Source: Limnohabitans sp. 2KL-17 (GTDB taxonomy: Bacteria; Pseudomonadota; Gammaproteobacteria; Burkholderiales; Burkholderiaceae_C). Taken from it: 64,000 nt of DNA. Below the pieces are notes generated by a model. The model saw nothing but the letters and a program-made list of their open reading frames with translations, had not been told where the DNA came from and made no database searches. Shown piece after piece: positions 9,412-19,792 of this stretch (the first letter of the stretch is position 1; every line of letters starts with the position of its first letter). The stretch lies in the NCBI RefSeq assembly GCF_003063415.1, contig NZ_NESK01000014.1, positions 34,089 to 98,088 of the forward strand, in the 5' to 3' direction. The translations under genes were made by a program, and so were the position numbers.

Positions 9412-9885
9412 ATGACCGATACCGCTGCCAACGCCGTCAACACTGAAAATCTGGCCCCTGTTTTCCAGATTCAGCGCGTTTACCTCAAAGAGACATCGCT
9501 CGAGCAACCCAACTCACCTGCCATTCTTATCGAGCAGCAGCAGCCCAGCGTGGACATCCAACTGGGCGTAGAAGCCACGCCCGTTGCAGAAGGTGTGTTT
9601 GAAGTGTGCGTGACCGCCACGGTGCATACCAAGATCGAGGACAAAACCGTTTTCCTGGTGGAGTGCAAGCAAGGCGGCATTTTTGAAATCCGCAACCTGC
9701 CCGAAGACCAGATGGGCCCGGTCATGGGCATTGCTTGCCCGCAAATCGTCTACCCCTACCTGCGTGCCAGTGTGGCCGACCTGATCACCCGTGCCGGCTT
9801 TCCGCCTGTGCACTTGGCTGAAATCAACTTCCAGGCCATGTACGAGCAGCAACAAGCGCAACAAGCCGCTGCAACTGCACAATAA
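9412..9885 (+). CDS. secB: protein-export chaperone SecB
   Basis: 157 residues from ATG 9412; a GTG at 9388 is in frame but less likely. SecB features include [16 protein letters not shown] near the N-terminus, [10 protein letters not shown] in the middle and the [31 protein letters not shown] block. It forms a cytoplasmic tetramer that keeps presecretory proteins unfolded and delivers them to SecA. It lies between grxC and gpsA as in many proteobacteria. Confidence 0.97.
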   Translation: MTDTAANAVNTENLAPVFQIQRVYLKETSLEQPNSPAILIEQQQPSVDIQLGVEATPVAEGVFEVCVTATVHTKIEDKTVFLVECKQGGIFEIRNLPEDQMGPVMGIACPQIVYPYLRASVADLITRAGFPPVHLAEINFQAMYEQQQAQQAAATAQ

Positions 9886-9912
9886 AGCCTTGGCTTTGCT
9901 GGGCGGTTTCTG

Positions 9913-10917
9913 ATGCACATCACGGTCATTGGGGCAGGAGCCTGGGGCACGGCCATCGCGATGGCGGCTTGCCGCCATCCCGCCTCTCACACGGTTCGCC
10001 TGCATGCCCGCGACCCGGATCAGGCCGATGCCATGGTGCAGCAACGCCAAAACAGCCGCTATTTGCCGGGTATCGAGTTGCCATCGGGTTTGATGGTCGT
10101 GAACGGTTCGCTGGGCCCTTGGGTTCAGCAGCAGGCCGGGCCCACTGATTTGTGGGTGGTGGCCACCCCGATGTCGGGTTTGCGCCTCAGCTTACAGCTG
10201 CTGCAGCATGTGAGTGCTCCGGTGGCTTGGCTGTGCAAGGGGTTCGAGTCGGGGACCGGTTTGATGCCCCATGAAGTGCAAGCCGAAACTGCCCCCGATT
10301 TGCAGGCGGGGGCCTTCAGCGGACCCAGCTTTGCCCTCGAGGTAGCCCGTAACCAACCCACCGCTTTGGTCGCCGTCAGCCAACATGCCGCTGTGCGCGA
10401 AGCCTTGGTCCAGGCCTTTCACGGCCCGGCATTGCGTGTGTACGCCAACGACGACATCGTCGGGGTGGAGGTGGGCGGGGCCGTGAAAAACGTGCTGGCC
10501 ATCGCCACTGGTTTGTGTGATGGCCTGGGTTTGGGCCTGAACGCCCGTGCGGCACTCATCACACGTGGCTTGGCAGAAATGACCCGCCTGGGCTTGGCAC
10601 TGGGCGCCCGCGCCGAAACTTTCATGGGACTCTCCGGACTGGGCGATCTGGTGTTGACCGCTACGGGTGACTTGAGCCGCAACCGCAAAGTCGGCCTGCT
10701 GCTGGCGCAAGGCCTCAGCCTTGAACAAGCTGTGGCCTCACTTGGACATGTGGCCGAAGGGGTCTACAGTGCGCGTACCGTCTGGCAGCGCGCCCAAAGT
10801 CTGGGTGTGGAAATGCCCATCACCGAAGCGGTGGTGGCCTTACTGGACGGGCGTTTGCAGGCCCGTGAGGCTGTTCAGGTTTTGATGGACCGAGGCCCTC
10901 GCGGCGAGTCGGTCTAA
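9913..10917 (+). CDS. gpsA: glycerol-3-phosphate dehydrogenase [NAD(P)+]
   Basis: 334 residues, typical length. The N-terminal Rossmann motif [14 protein letters not shown] binds the nucleotide. The catalytic lysine region [14 protein letters not shown] and the [16 protein letters not shown] block are characteristic. It reduces dihydroxyacetone phosphate to sn-glycerol 3-phosphate for phospholipid synthesis. Its 3' end overlaps the convergent panC stop by 4 bp. Confidence 0.97.
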   Translation: MHITVIGAGAWGTAIAMAACRHPASHTVRLHARDPDQADAMVQQRQNSRYLPGIELPSGLMVVNGSLGPWVQQQAGPTDLWVVATPMSGLRLSLQLLQHVSAPVAWLCKGFESGTGLMPHEVQAETAPDLQAGAFSGPSFALEVARNQPTALVAVSQHAAVREALVQAFHGPALRVYANDDIVGVEVGGAVKNVLAIATGLCDGLGLGLNARAALITRGLAEMTRLGLALGARAETFMGLSGLGDLVLTATGDLSRNRKVGLLLAQGLSLEQAVASLGHVAEGVYSARTVWQRAQSLGVEMPITEAVVALLDGRLQAREAVQVLMDRGPRGESV

Positions 10918-11762
10918 ATTTCGAAGTTGTCGATCAGGCGCGTGTTTCCCAAGCGTGCCGCACCCAACACCACCAAGGCGTCCTTTGCCTGCGGCGCTTG
11001 CAGATCTTGGCGTCGGCGCACCGTCAGGTAATCCGGCTGCCAGCCACGCTGGCGCAGGCCTGCCATGGCTTGGGCCTCCAGTGCCGGCAAATGGGTGTTC
11101 AGTGCATCGGCAGCAGCCACAGCACCCCTTCCCAATTCGCGCAAAGCCAGTTGCAGTTGCACCGCCTCGGTGCGTTCGGTCTCCGACAAGTAGCCGTTGC
11201 GCGAACTCAGTGCCAGGCCATCTTCAGCGCGGCAGGTGTCCACGCCCATGACTTCAATGGGAAGTGCAAATTGGCGCACCATCTGGCGAATCACCATGAG
11301 TTGCTGGTAGTCCTTCTTGCCGAAAATGGCAACCCCCTGCGCCTTGCCCGCGAAAACACTGTTGAGCAGCTTCATGACAACGGTGGACACGCCTATGAAA
11401 AAGCTGGGACGGAACTCGCCCTCAAGGATGTCACCCAGCGCCGGGTCAGCATGGACTTTTACCGTTTGTGCTTCGGGGTAGAGGTCTGTTTCGCGCGGTG
11501 CAAACACCACGTCGCAACCTGCCGCTTCGAGCTTGGCGCAGTCGGCTTCCCAGGTGCGGGGGTAGCTGTCAAAGTCTTCATGTGGCAGAAACTGCAGGCG
11601 GTTGACGAAGATGCTGACAACGGTGCTGTCGCCCTTGGGCTTGGCCAGCTGTACCAGTTTGATGTGGCCTGCGTGCAGGTTGCCCATGGTGGGTACAAAA
11701 GCGGGGCTTTGGCGGCCAGCCAGGTGTTGGCGCAGTTCGTCGATGGAGCGGGCGATGAGCAT
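10914..11762 (-). CDS. panC: pantothenate synthetase
   Basis: 282 residues. It joins pantoate and beta-alanine with ATP to make pantothenate. The HxGH nucleotide motif is in [14 protein letters not shown], where Ala replaces the more usual Glu. [17 protein letters not shown] and [14 protein letters not shown] give the remaining active-site elements. It is 21 bp downstream of panB, in the same presumed operon, so both genes are probably read from the AT-rich region before panB. Confidence 0.96.
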   Translation of the reverse strand: MLIARSIDELRQHLAGRQSPAFVPTMGNLHAGHIKLVQLAKPKGDSTVVSIFVNRLQFLPHEDFDSYPRTWEADCAKLEAAGCDVVFAPRETDLYPEAQTVKVHADPALGDILEGEFRPSFFIGVSTVVMKLLNSVFAGKAQGVAIFGKKDYQQLMVIRQMVRQFALPIEVMGVDTCRAEDGLALSSRNGYLSETERTEAVQLQLALRELGRGAVAAADALNTHLPALEAQAMAGLRQRGWQPDYLTVRRRQDLQAPQAKDALVVLGAARLGNTRLIDNFEI

Positions 11763-11783
11763 GGTGGAGGTTGGGTGAGTCTG

Positions 11784-12653
11784 TTACCAAGAGTGCAATG
11801 TGTTGTCGGGGAAGCTGCCGTTTTTGACAGCACACACATAAGCCTTCATGACGTCCAGCACACTGCTTTGTCCAGTCATGAAGTTGCGAACGAACCTAGG
11901 GTTCTTGCCCAAGTTGATGCCCAGCATGTCGTGCATCACAAGTACCTGGCCGACAGTGCCATCGCCCGCCCCGATGCCGATGGTGTGGCAGCGCGGCAGG
12001 TGTTGGGTTAAGCTGGCCGCCAGGGCAGCGGGCACCATCTCCAGTACCAGCATGGTCGCGCCTGCATCCTGCAGAGCCAGAGCTTCCTTTCGCAGTTGGT
12101 CGGCAGAGTCCCCTTTGCCTTGCACCCGGTAGCCACCCAGGGCATGCACGGTTTGCGGGGTCATGCCCAAGTGGGCGCAGACCGGAATGCCACGCTCGGT
12201 TAAAAATCGAACGGTCTCGGTGGTCCAGCCACCGCCTTCGAGTTTGACCATGTGAGCGCCCGCCTGCATCAGCACGGTAGCGCTGCGCAGGGCTTGTTCT
12301 CGAGATTCCTGGTATGAGCCAAATGGCAGGTCGCCAATGATCCAGGAAGCTCCCGTCACGCGTTGCACACCCTGGGCCACGCATGCGGTGTGGTAACGCA
12401 TGGCGTCCAGGCTTACGCCCACAGTACTGGGCAGGCCCTGGCAAACCATGCCAAGCGAGTCACCCACCAAAATGCATTCGACGCCAGCAGCGTCAGCCAC
12501 TGCGGCAAAGGTGGCGTCGTAGGCCGTGAGCATGGTTATTTTTTCGTTGTGCGCCCGCATTTCCTGCAGGCGTGGCAGGCTAATGGGTTTGCGACCACTC
12601 ACGAGTGATACAGGGGGAAGCGTGCTGTAGGTGTTGATCAAAGCATTTTCCAT
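11784..12653 (-). CDS. panB: 3-methyl-2-oxobutanoate hydroxymethyltransferase
   Basis: 289 residues, slightly longer than the E. coli enzyme because of an N-terminal extension of about 25 residues. It transfers a hydroxymethyl group from methylene-tetrahydrofolate to ketoisovalerate, the first committed step of pantothenate synthesis. Characteristic segments are [33 protein letters not shown] and [10 protein letters not shown]. The start at 12653 lies beside a markedly AT-rich intergenic region, the likely promoter of panB-panC. Confidence 0.96.
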   Translation of the reverse strand: MENALINTYSTLPPVSLVSGRKPISLPRLQEMRAHNEKITMLTAYDATFAAVADAAGVECILVGDSLGMVCQGLPSTVGVSLDAMRYHTACVAQGVQRVTGASWIIGDLPFGSYQESREQALRSATVLMQAGAHMVKLEGGGWTTETVRFLTERGIPVCAHLGMTPQTVHALGGYRVQGKGDSADQLRKEALALQDAGATMLVLEMVPAALAASLTQHLPRCHTIGIGAGDGTVGQVLVMHDMLGINLGKNPRFVRNFMTGQSSVLDVMKAYVCAVKNGSFPDNTLHSW

Positions 12654-12738
12654 GGCTGGGTTCAGAGGTGAATATTTTTAATAATAATTAATTATTTTTA
12701 TTATTATAGTAATTCCAAAAAATATTGAAATGTAGTTT
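12654..12738. promoter_or_regulatory. AT-rich island upstream of panB
   Basis: About 50 bases here (roughly 12670-12720) contain almost no G or C in an otherwise GC-rich region. A dyad TAATAATAA (12679-12687) with TTATTATTA (12698-12706) lies in it. Its place between the scpA stop and the panB start, both on the minus strand, makes it the likely panB promoter with an UP-like or H-NS-bindable element. No single sigma-70 hexamer pair can be chosen with confidence. Confidence 0.5.
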
Positions 12739-13596
12739 TTAATTTGTTGTGTAGGCCAGCCGCACGTAGATGGGGGCAAAGGCCTCGGCCTGGGTGATCT
12801 CGATCAGGGTTTCCTTGGCCAACTCCAGTAAGGCGATGAAAGTCACCACCAGCACGGGTGTGCCCAAGGTGGGATCGAACAGGTTTTCGAACTCCACAAA
12901 TTTTCGGCCTTGCAGGCGCTTGAGCAAAATGGTCATGTGCTCGCGTACGCTGAGTTCTTCGCGGCTGATTTTGTGGTGCTGGACCAAGTTGGCACGTTTC
13001 AGGATGTCGCGCCAGGCCGATTGGAGTTCGTCCATGTTGACATCGGGAAAGCGTGGCTGCAGGCTTTGTTCGATGTGGACCTCCGTTTGTAAAAAATCTC
13101 GGCCGTATTGTGGAATCTGGTTCAGTTGCATCGACGCGAGCTTCATTTGCTCATATTCGAGCAGTCGGCGCACCAACTCGGCGCGAGGGTCTTCGGCTTC
13201 CTGGCCCTCACTGAGCTTTTTGGGGGGCAATAACATGCGCGATTTGATTTCGATCAGCATGGCCGCCATCAGCAAATATTCAGCTGCAAGTTCCAGGTTG
13301 CGCTGCCGTATCTCATCGACATAAGTCAGGTATTGGCGAGTCACCCCCGCCATGGGGATATCAAGAATGTTGAAGTTTTGCTTGCGTATCAGGTAAAGCA
13401 ACAGATCCAGCGGGCCTTCGAACGCCTCCAAAAAAACCTCCAGGGCATCCGGTGGGATGTACAGGTCGGTAGGCATTGAGAATAGGGGCTCGCCATACAG
13501 CCGCGCCACGGCCACATGGTCGACCACTTGCGGCATGGACACAGGTGTGTCGTTCAGCGGCACTGGCAGCTCGGTGGGGGGGGCAAAGGTGGTCAT
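12739..13596 (-). CDS. scpA: segregation and condensation protein A
   Basis: About 285 residues from ATG 13596; an in-frame TTG at 13623 would add nine. ScpA is the kleisin subunit that bridges SMC heads with ScpB during chromosome segregation. Recognisable parts are the N-terminal block ALEVFLEAFEGPLDLLLYLIRKQNFNI (here cited as residue range about 45-75), EYLLMAAMLIEIKSRMLLP and the C-terminal winged helix region. scpB is not in the window. No strong ribosome binding site marks either start. Confidence 0.93.
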   Translation of the reverse strand: MTTFAPPTELPVPLNDTPVSMPQVVDHVAVARLYGEPLFSMPTDLYIPPDALEVFLEAFEGPLDLLLYLIRKQNFNILDIPMAGVTRQYLTYVDEIRQRNLELAAEYLLMAAMLIEIKSRMLLPPKKLSEGQEAEDPRAELVRRLLEYEQMKLASMQLNQIPQYGRDFLQTEVHIEQSLQPRFPDVNMDELQSAWRDILKRANLVQHHKISREELSVREHMTILLKRLQGRKFVEFENLFDPTLGTPVLVVTFIALLELAKETLIEITQAEAFAPIYVRLAYTTN

Positions 13597-13659
13597 GGGC
13601 GGCGCTGTGGGTGCACGACACAACGGGATATCTGCCCGAAGTGTCGTTCAACGGCAATT

Positions 13660-13866
13660 TCAGGAGGACTGGTTCTGGTAAACGTATGGCTTTTGGGCCA
13701 CGCGCGCATCCTTGAAGGCCTGCTGCTCGTCGCGGCTCAGTGACTTGTCCCACAGCAATGCACGGCCTTGGCGCTGCTCGGCCTCCAGCTCGGGGCGCTG
13801 CGCCTTGAGCTGGGCGATGAACTGGGTGGTGTCTGAGGTGTAGTCAGGGCGACGGAAAATGGACAT
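13660..13866 (-). CDS. DUF3460 family small protein
   Basis: 68 residues from ATG 13866, beginning MSIFRRPDYTSDTTQFIAQL. The segments RPELEAEQRQGRALLWDK and the acidic-basic tail match the DUF3460 family, found in Burkholderiales next to scpA and panB/panC genes. The function is unknown. It is small, soluble and without a signal peptide or membrane segment. A longer frame reaching 13941 is open but its start lacks family similarity. Confidence 0.85.
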   Translation of the reverse strand: MSIFRRPDYTSDTTQFIAQLKAQRPELEAEQRQGRALLWDKSLSRDEQQAFKDARVAQKPYVYQNQSS

Positions 13867-13942
13867 GTTGGGCTTTCTGGGGGACAAGGTGACATGGGCT
13901 GAGGGGGCATGAAGCACACAGCTTGCATCGAATGAAGACATT

Positions 13943-15622
13943 TTACGGGCCCGGGCGCGTCATCAGGCTGACAGCGCGCTGAATGCCTGCCGGCAGGTCG
14001 GGCTCGAGTCGCCCTTCCAGATGGTCAAGCAAGCCTGTGCGTTTGGCGATGTCCAAGGGCTGGTGCAATAATCCGCAAATGATCAACTGCACCTCTTTTT
14101 TGCGGCAGGTATCGATCAAATTCATCAAGGCATCGGCGCCCGAAGAATCCACGTAAATCACGTTTTTCAGGTCAATCACCAAAGCCGGCGTGGCGATTTT
14201 GTCTTCGATGTCCTCAACCAGCTGGACGGCACCAAAAAACAAGGCGCCGTACAACCGCCAAGCCTGGACATGGGTTTCATGCCCTGCCAATCCAGGAAGG
14301 TCCAGACGGCTGACAGTTTCGCTCCGACTCAAACTGGAGATGCGATAGATGAAGGTCAGGCAGGCCGCAATCAGGCCGACCTCGACCGCCACGGTGAGGT
14401 CAAACACCACCGTGAGGAAAAACACCGCCAACAAAGTGATTCGGTAGGGCAGCCGGTACTGGCGCAGCAATAAAAACTCGCGCCACTCGCCCATGTTCCA
14501 GGCCACAAACATCAAAAGTGCCGCCAGCGCTGCCAGGGGCACATGCCCAGCCAGTGGGGCGGCCAGCAGCACCACGGCCAGCAGCGTCAGTGCATGCACC
14601 ATGCCCGCGATGGGGCTGGTGCCTCCGCTTTTGATGTTGGTGACGGTTCGGGCAATCGTGCCAGTGGCGGGCATGCCCCCAAAAAATGGGGTCACAAAAT
14701 TGGCCAAGCCTTGGGCCATCAACTCCTGGTTGGGGTTGTGACGGTCGCCAATCATGCCGTCGGCAATGCGCGCGCACAGCAGTGACTCAATCGCGCCCAA
14801 CAGGGTCAAAGTCAGGGTGGGCATGAGCAAAAACCGGGCGCTGTCCCAACTGAACTCGGGCCACTGAAAACTGGGCAAGACGGCGGGGATACCGCCAAAT
14901 TTGCTGCCAATGGTTTCTACCGGCAAGGACAGCCCCATGCAGGCCAGCGTCGCAAATACCAGCGCCACGATGGATCCGGGCACCAAGCTGACCCAGCGGT
15001 ATGGGGTGTCGTTCAGGCGGCGACCCAGACGCATCCAGCCGACCAGCAGCGACAAGGAGCCCAGGGCCACCAGCAAGGCGGCCAAATTGGCAGAGTGCAG
15101 GTTTTGCCCCAGCGTACGCAGCATGCCGAAAAAATCTGCGGGCATGGACTCGATTTTCAGCCCCAGAAAATCCCTGATTTGCGAGAGCATGATCAAAACT
15201 GCAATGCCATTCGTGAAACCGATCACGACCGACACCGGTATGAATCGAATCAAGGTGCCCAGCCGAAACAAGCCCAGCAGAAACAGCAAAATGCCCGACA
15301 TGGCGGTGGCCAATATCAGGTTGGCCAGGCCATAGCGCTCGACGATGCCGTAAACAATCACGATGAAGGCGCCTGCAGGCCCGCCAATTTGCACGCGACT
15401 CCCGCCCAAAGCCGAGATCAGGAAGCCCGCAATGATGGCCGTGAACAAGCCTGCTTCGGGTTTGAGCCCCGAGGCAATCGCAAAAGCCATCGCCAGGGGC
15501 AAGGCCACCACCCCGACGGTGATGCCGGCCCCAATGTCCTGAGCGAGGCGCTTGCGGTTGTAGCCTTGCAGGCTGTCGAGCAATCGGGGCCTGAAGAAAT
15601 GGGTTGCGTGCAGCCAATTCAT
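13943..15622 (-). CDS. SulP-family anion transporter with STAS domain
   Basis: 559 residues: a transmembrane domain of about 400 residues with IGAGITVGVVALPLAMAFAI and QIGGPAGAFIVIVYGI, then a C-terminal STAS domain around residues 430-550. The STAS domain has VIDLKNVIYVDSSGADALM, the anti-sigma-antagonist-like site. SulP proteins carry sulfate, bicarbonate or dicarboxylates. It is followed 39 bp upstream in transcription order by the DUF1275 gene on the same strand. It is not closely similar to the partial SulP at 1-900. Confidence 0.93.
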   Translation of the reverse strand: MNWLHATHFFRPRLLDSLQGYNRKRLAQDIGAGITVGVVALPLAMAFAIASGLKPEAGLFTAIIAGFLISALGGSRVQIGGPAGAFIVIVYGIVERYGLANLILATAMSGILLFLLGLFRLGTLIRFIPVSVVIGFTNGIAVLIMLSQIRDFLGLKIESMPADFFGMLRTLGQNLHSANLAALLVALGSLSLLVGWMRLGRRLNDTPYRWVSLVPGSIVALVFATLACMGLSLPVETIGSKFGGIPAVLPSFQWPEFSWDSARFLLMPTLTLTLLGAIESLLCARIADGMIGDRHNPNQELMAQGLANFVTPFFGGMPATGTIARTVTNIKSGGTSPIAGMVHALTLLAVVLLAAPLAGHVPLAALAALLMFVAWNMGEWREFLLLRQYRLPYRITLLAVFFLTVVFDLTVAVEVGLIAACLTFIYRISSLSRSETVSRLDLPGLAGHETHVQAWRLYGALFFGAVQLVEDIEDKIATPALVIDLKNVIYVDSSGADALMNLIDTCRKKEVQLIICGLLHQPLDIAKRTGLLDHLEGRLEPDLPAGIQRAVSLMTRPGP

Positions 15623-15661
15623 GGGGTTTGGGTGTTGTGCGTTCAGGCCAGGGCAGAAAAA

Positions 15662-16399
15662 TCAGGCGGCACGCTGGCGCAAATCGTCGAGCAAGGGGCG
15701 AAGACTCAGCAGCCAAAGCAGGCCCGCCAAGGGCACCGTGGTCACATAGCCCACATAGTTGAAGCCAAGCGCTCCGAACAGTCCCCCCAGCAGGAAGCCT
15801 AGGACCAAGCCCGAATGGACCCGCAGGCGTTGGCGGTTTGCCCGGACTGAAGGCGTCTCGCTTGAACGGTTGATGTAAACCCATTTGCCCAGTTCTATGC
15901 CGATGTCGGTCACCAGGCCGGTGATGTGGGTGGTGCGGATATCTGCTTTGGAGATCTTGGTGATGACCGCGTTTTGCAGACCCATGATGAAACAAAGCAA
16001 GACCACCGTGATGGGCAGGAACACCTGTGACCAGGCCCCTATGGCTGCACCAAAAAGGCCAAACACCAGCAAGGCAAAAGATTCGAGCAAAAGCGGCAGG
16101 CTGTAGCTGCTGCGCAATTGCTGGCGCAGGCCCCAGTTGACCATGATGGCCGTGCACATGGCACCCATTAAAAAGGCGATCAGGCAAGTCACTCCGGCCA
16201 AGGCCATACCAAAATGGCCGAGCACCATGTCGTCAGCCACCGAGGAGACGATGCCCGTCATGTGCGAGGTGTAGCGGCCCACCGCCAGGAAGCCCCCGGC
16301 ATTGGTGGCGCCTGCGATAAAACTCAACACCAGACCGAGGCGCAAATTGGCCTCAGGGCTTCGCTGCACATCGGTCCATCCGCGGATCAGGGGAAACAT
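15662..16399 (-). CDS. DUF1275 (YoaK-like) membrane protein
   Basis: 245 residues with six or seven hydrophobic segments. The N-terminal signature LSFIAGATNAGGFLAVGRYTSHMTG and the later MGLQNAVITKISKADIRTTHITG are diagnostic for the DUF1275/YoaK family of inner membrane proteins of unknown function. It lies between metG and the SulP gene on the minus strand and may be cotranscribed with SulP. Confidence 0.88.
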   Translation of the reverse strand: MFPLIRGWTDVQRSPEANLRLGLVLSFIAGATNAGGFLAVGRYTSHMTGIVSSVADDMVLGHFGMALAGVTCLIAFLMGAMCTAIMVNWGLRQQLRSSYSLPLLLESFALLVFGLFGAAIGAWSQVFLPITVVLLCFIMGLQNAVITKISKADIRTTHITGLVTDIGIELGKWVYINRSSETPSVRANRQRLRVHSGLVLGFLLGGLFGALGFNYVGYVTTVPLAGLLWLLSLRPLLDDLRQRAA

Positions 16400-16426
16400 G
16401 TGCAGCGTTCTCGGTGTGTGGGTGGC

Positions 16427-18520
16427 TCAGTGGATCCGCATGCCCGGCTTGGCGCCGGGCCAGGGGTGCAGGACGTAAATGCCGGGCTCGGCACTTTCGT
16501 CGGCATGGCTGGCCGCCAGCACCATGCCTTCACTCACGCCAAACTTCATCTTGCGCGGGGCCAGGTTGGCCACCATCACCGTGAGTTTGCCGATCAGGTC
16601 TTCGGGTTTGTACAGGCTGGCAATGCCTGAAAAGACATTGCGTGTGCGTCCCTCGCCCACATCCAGCGTCAGGCGCAGTAGCTTGACCGAGCCTTCCACG
16701 GCTTCGCAGTGAACGATCTCGGCAATGCGCAAATCGATCTTGGCGAAATCGTCGATGGAAATGGTGGGGGCGATATCTTCACCGCCGGGAATGAGTGCCT
16801 GCGTGACGGGTTCGGGCGCTTCAAACAGGGCTTCGAGTTGCTTTGCGTCGACGCGCTGCAGCAGGTGCTGGTAGGCCTGGATGCTGTGACCCGCACCCAG
16901 CAGGCTTTGCGCCTGCGCAAAGGTGAAGGGCGACACATTCAGAAAGGCCTCGACCTGTGTGGCGAGGGCAGGCAGCACAGGCTTGAGTTGCAGGGTCAGC
17001 AGGCGAAAGGCTTCGATGCAGGCGGTGCACACATCGTGCAGCCGGGCATCCATGCCGGCTTGTTTGGCCAACTCCCAAGGCTTGTTCTGGTCCACATAGG
17101 CGTTGACCTTGTCGGCCAGCAGCATAATTTCGCGCAAAGCCTTGCCGTATTCGCGTTCTTCGTAAAAGGCTGCCACTGAGGGGGCCATGCCTTGTAATGC
17201 GGCCAGTAATGCCTGGCCATCGGCGCTCACGGCGCCCAGTTTCCCGTCAAACCGTTTGGCGATGAAACCGGCCGAGCGCGAAGCGATGTTGATGAATTTA
17301 CCCACCAGATCGCTGTTCACCCGCGCCATGAAATCTTCGGCGTTGAAGTCGATGTCTTCGTTGCGGGCCGACAGTTTGGCGGCCAGGTAGTAACGCAGCC
17401 ATTCGGGGTTCATGCCCAGACTCAGGTACTTGAGTGGGTCCAGGCCTGTGCCCCGACTTTTGCTCATTTTTTCGCCGTTGTTCACCGTCAGAAACCCGTG
17501 CACGTTGACTTTGTCGGGCGTCTTGCGGCCACTGAAGTGCAGCATGGCGGGCCAGAACAGGGTGTGGAAGGTCACGATGTCCTTGCCGATGAAGTGGATC
17601 TGCTCCAGATTCGGCTGGGCCATGTAGGCGGCGTAGTCTTCACCGCGTTGGTCCAGCAGGTTCTTCAGGGACGCCAGGTAACCCACCGGGGCATCGAGCC
17701 AGACATAAAAATACTTGCCCGGCGCATCCGGAATCTCGATGCCAAAGTAGGGCGCGTCTCTGGAAATATCCCAGTCGCCCAGACCTTCGCTGGTGGAGCC
17801 GTCGGGGTTGGTGCGCACGCTGAACCACTCTTTGACCTTGTTGGCCACCTCGGGCTGCAGCTTGCCGTCTTGCGTCCATTGGGTCAAAAATTCGACGCAC
17901 CGAGGGTCGGACAGCTTGAAGAAAAAGTGTTCCGAGCTTTTCAGCTCGGGCTTGGCGCCCGACAAGGCCGAGAACGGGTTGATCAGGTCGGTTGGGGCGT
18001 ATACGGCACCGCACACCTCGCAGTTGTCGCCGTACTGGTCTTTGGCGTGGCACTTGGGGCACTCGCCCTTGATAAAGCGGTCGGGCAGAAACATGTTCTT
18101 TTCGGGGTCGAAGAACTGCTCCACGGTGCGCACTTCAACGAGTGAGCCGCCTGCAGACATGGGAATGTCACGCAGGTCGCGGTAAATCTGGCGGGCCAGT
18201 TCGTGGTTCTCGGGCGCATCGGTGCTGTGCCAGTTGTCAAAGGCGATGTGAAAGCCGTCCAGATAGGGTTTGCGGCCAGCAGCGATGTCTGCCACGAACT
18301 GCTGGGGCGTCTTGCCCGCTTTTTCGGCGGCGATCATGATGGGCGCGCCGTGCGTGTCGTCGGCTCCCACGAAGTTGACCTGACTGCCCTGCATGCGCTG
18401 GAACCGCACCCAGATATCGGCCTGGATGTATTCCATGATGTGACCGATGTGAAAGTTGCCATTGGCGTAAGGCAAGGCGGTGGTGACAAAAAGCTGGCGC
18501 GGGGCGTTGGGGGCAGACAT
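16427..18520 (-). CDS. metG: methionyl-tRNA synthetase
   Basis: 697 residues from ATG 18520, close to the E. coli length; the open frame extends further upstream but without family similarity. The HIGH-like motif is in [17 protein letters not shown], a zinc-binding knuckle is in [18 protein letters not shown], and KMSKSRGTG is the second class I signature. A C-terminal tRNA-binding (EMAP II-like) domain covers about the last 110 residues ([16 protein letters not shown]). It charges initiator and elongator tRNA-Met. The divergent mrp gene starts 98 bp away. Confidence 0.97.
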   Translation of the reverse strand: MSAPNAPRQLFVTTALPYANGNFHIGHIMEYIQADIWVRFQRMQGSQVNFVGADDTHGAPIMIAAEKAGKTPQQFVADIAAGRKPYLDGFHIAFDNWHSTDAPENHELARQIYRDLRDIPMSAGGSLVEVRTVEQFFDPEKNMFLPDRFIKGECPKCHAKDQYGDNCEVCGAVYAPTDLINPFSALSGAKPELKSSEHFFFKLSDPRCVEFLTQWTQDGKLQPEVANKVKEWFSVRTNPDGSTSEGLGDWDISRDAPYFGIEIPDAPGKYFYVWLDAPVGYLASLKNLLDQRGEDYAAYMAQPNLEQIHFIGKDIVTFHTLFWPAMLHFSGRKTPDKVNVHGFLTVNNGEKMSKSRGTGLDPLKYLSLGMNPEWLRYYLAAKLSARNEDIDFNAEDFMARVNSDLVGKFINIASRSAGFIAKRFDGKLGAVSADGQALLAALQGMAPSVAAFYEEREYGKALREIMLLADKVNAYVDQNKPWELAKQAGMDARLHDVCTACIEAFRLLTLQLKPVLPALATQVEAFLNVSPFTFAQAQSLLGAGHSIQAYQHLLQRVDAKQLEALFEAPEPVTQALIPGGEDIAPTISIDDFAKIDLRIAEIVHCEAVEGSVKLLRLTLDVGEGRTRNVFSGIASLYKPEDLIGKLTVMVANLAPRKMKFGVSEGMVLAASHADESAEPGIYVLHPWPGAKPGMRIH

Positions 18521-18617
18521 GGTGGGGCAACTTGTAGGGGAATCGCTGATTTTAGGGTCTACCGGTGCGCTTGTCGGTAAACTCCTGCCCAACCTCTGAA
18601 AGCAACGACAAGCACCT

Positions 18618-19706
18618 ATGGCGACCACCGAACAACTCCTGCAAGCCCTGCAAACCGTGATCGATCCGAACACGGGCAAAGATTTCGTTTCCACCAAATG
18701 CCTCAAAAACCTGCAAGTCGCGGGCGCTGACGTGTCTTTTGACGTGGAATTGGGCTATCCCGCCAAAAGTCAGATCCCGACGCTGCGCCAATCGCTGATT
18801 GCTGCAGCCAAGGGCGTGGCCGGCGTGGCCAATGTGTCGGCCAACGTCACCAGCAAGATCACGGCCCACTCAGCCCAGCGTGGCGTGGCGCTGTTGCCGC
18901 AGGTGAAAAACATCGTGGCTGTGGCCTCGGGCAAAGGCGGTGTGGGCAAAAGCACCACTGCCGTCAATCTGGCGCTGGCGCTGGCTGCCGAGGGTGCCAA
19001 GGTCGGTTTGCTCGATGCCGACATCTACGGCCCCAGCCAGCCCATGATGATGGGCATCGAAGGTCGCCCAGAAAGCGAAGATGGCCAGACCATGGAGCCG
19101 ATGGAAAACTACGGCGTGCAGGTCATGTCGATCGGCTTTCTGGTCAACCAGGACGAGGCCATGATCTGGCGCGGCCCGATGGCCACCCAGGCGCTGGAGC
19201 AGCTCTTGCGCCAAACCAACTGGAAAGAACTCGACTACTTGATCGTCGACATGCCGCCGGGCACCGGTGACATCCAGCTCACCTTGAGCCAGCGCGTGCC
19301 CATGACGGGTGCCGTGATTGTGACCACGCCGCAAGACATCGCCCTGCTGGATGCCAAAAAGGGCGTCAAGATGTTTGAAAAAGTGGGCGTGCCGATCTTG
19401 GGCCTGGTGGAAAACATGGCCGTGCATGTGTGCACCAACTGTGGTCATGTGGAGCATATTTTTGGCGCCGATGGTGGCAAGAAGATGGCAGCTGAATACG
19501 GCATGGATTACCTGGGTGCCTTGCCCTTGGACATGCAAATTCGCCTGCAGGCGGACAGCGGCAAACCCACGGTGGTGTTCGACCCCGATGGCGAAGTGGC
19601 CCAAATCTACAAGGCGGTGGCGCGTCAAGTGGCCGTCAAGATTGCGGCCAAGGCCAAGGACTTCTCGGCCAAGTTCCCTACCATCAAGGTCAGCAAGGAC
19701 ACCTGA
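18618..19706 (+). CDS. Mrp/ApbC iron-sulfur cluster carrier ATPase
   Basis: 362 residues. An N-terminal MIP18/DUF59 domain (about 1-85) is followed by a deviant Walker A P-loop, [14 protein letters not shown] with Lys111. The Cys pair C272-x-x-C275 (CTNC) bridges an Fe-S cluster in the dimer. Mrp proteins deliver [4Fe-4S] clusters to apo-enzymes, which suits this Fe-S-rich neighbourhood although the gene pairing with metG is general in proteobacteria. Gene names mrp and apbC are both used. Confidence 0.95.
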   Translation: MATTEQLLQALQTVIDPNTGKDFVSTKCLKNLQVAGADVSFDVELGYPAKSQIPTLRQSLIAAAKGVAGVANVSANVTSKITAHSAQRGVALLPQVKNIVAVASGKGGVGKSTTAVNLALALAAEGAKVGLLDADIYGPSQPMMMGIEGRPESEDGQTMEPMENYGVQVMSIGFLVNQDEAMIWRGPMATQALEQLLRQTNWKELDYLIVDMPPGTGDIQLTLSQRVPMTGAVIVTTPQDIALLDAKKGVKMFEKVGVPILGLVENMAVHVCTNCGHVEHIFGADGGKKMAAEYGMDYLGALPLDMQIRLQADSGKPTVVFDPDGEVAQIYKAVARQVAVKIAAKAKDFSAKFPTIKVSKDT

Positions 19707-19727
19707 TCGGCCAGTCGGCAGGATTTT

Positions 19728-19744
19728 CCGGTCGCCATGACCGG
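19728..19744. repeat. short palindrome after mrp with GATTTTCCGGT core
   Basis: CCGGTC (19728-19733), loop GCCAT, GACCGG (19739-19744) form a perfect 6-bp stem. The 11-mer GATTTTCCGGT at 19722-19732 overlaps it and recurs in the loop of one boxB-boxA palindrome (27963-27973) and, inverted, in the other. No T-run follows, so it is not a standard terminator. Confidence 0.45.
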
Positions 19745-19792
19745 ACTGAGGCTGACATTTCAGCAACTTGGCGTCTTGAGAGGGAGGCTGTG

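Noticed and set aside
14787..16187. Long open frame antisense to the SulP and DUF1275 genes
   Set aside because: High-GC coding DNA commonly leaves the opposite strand open; the translation has no recognisable domain and the sense genes are clear.
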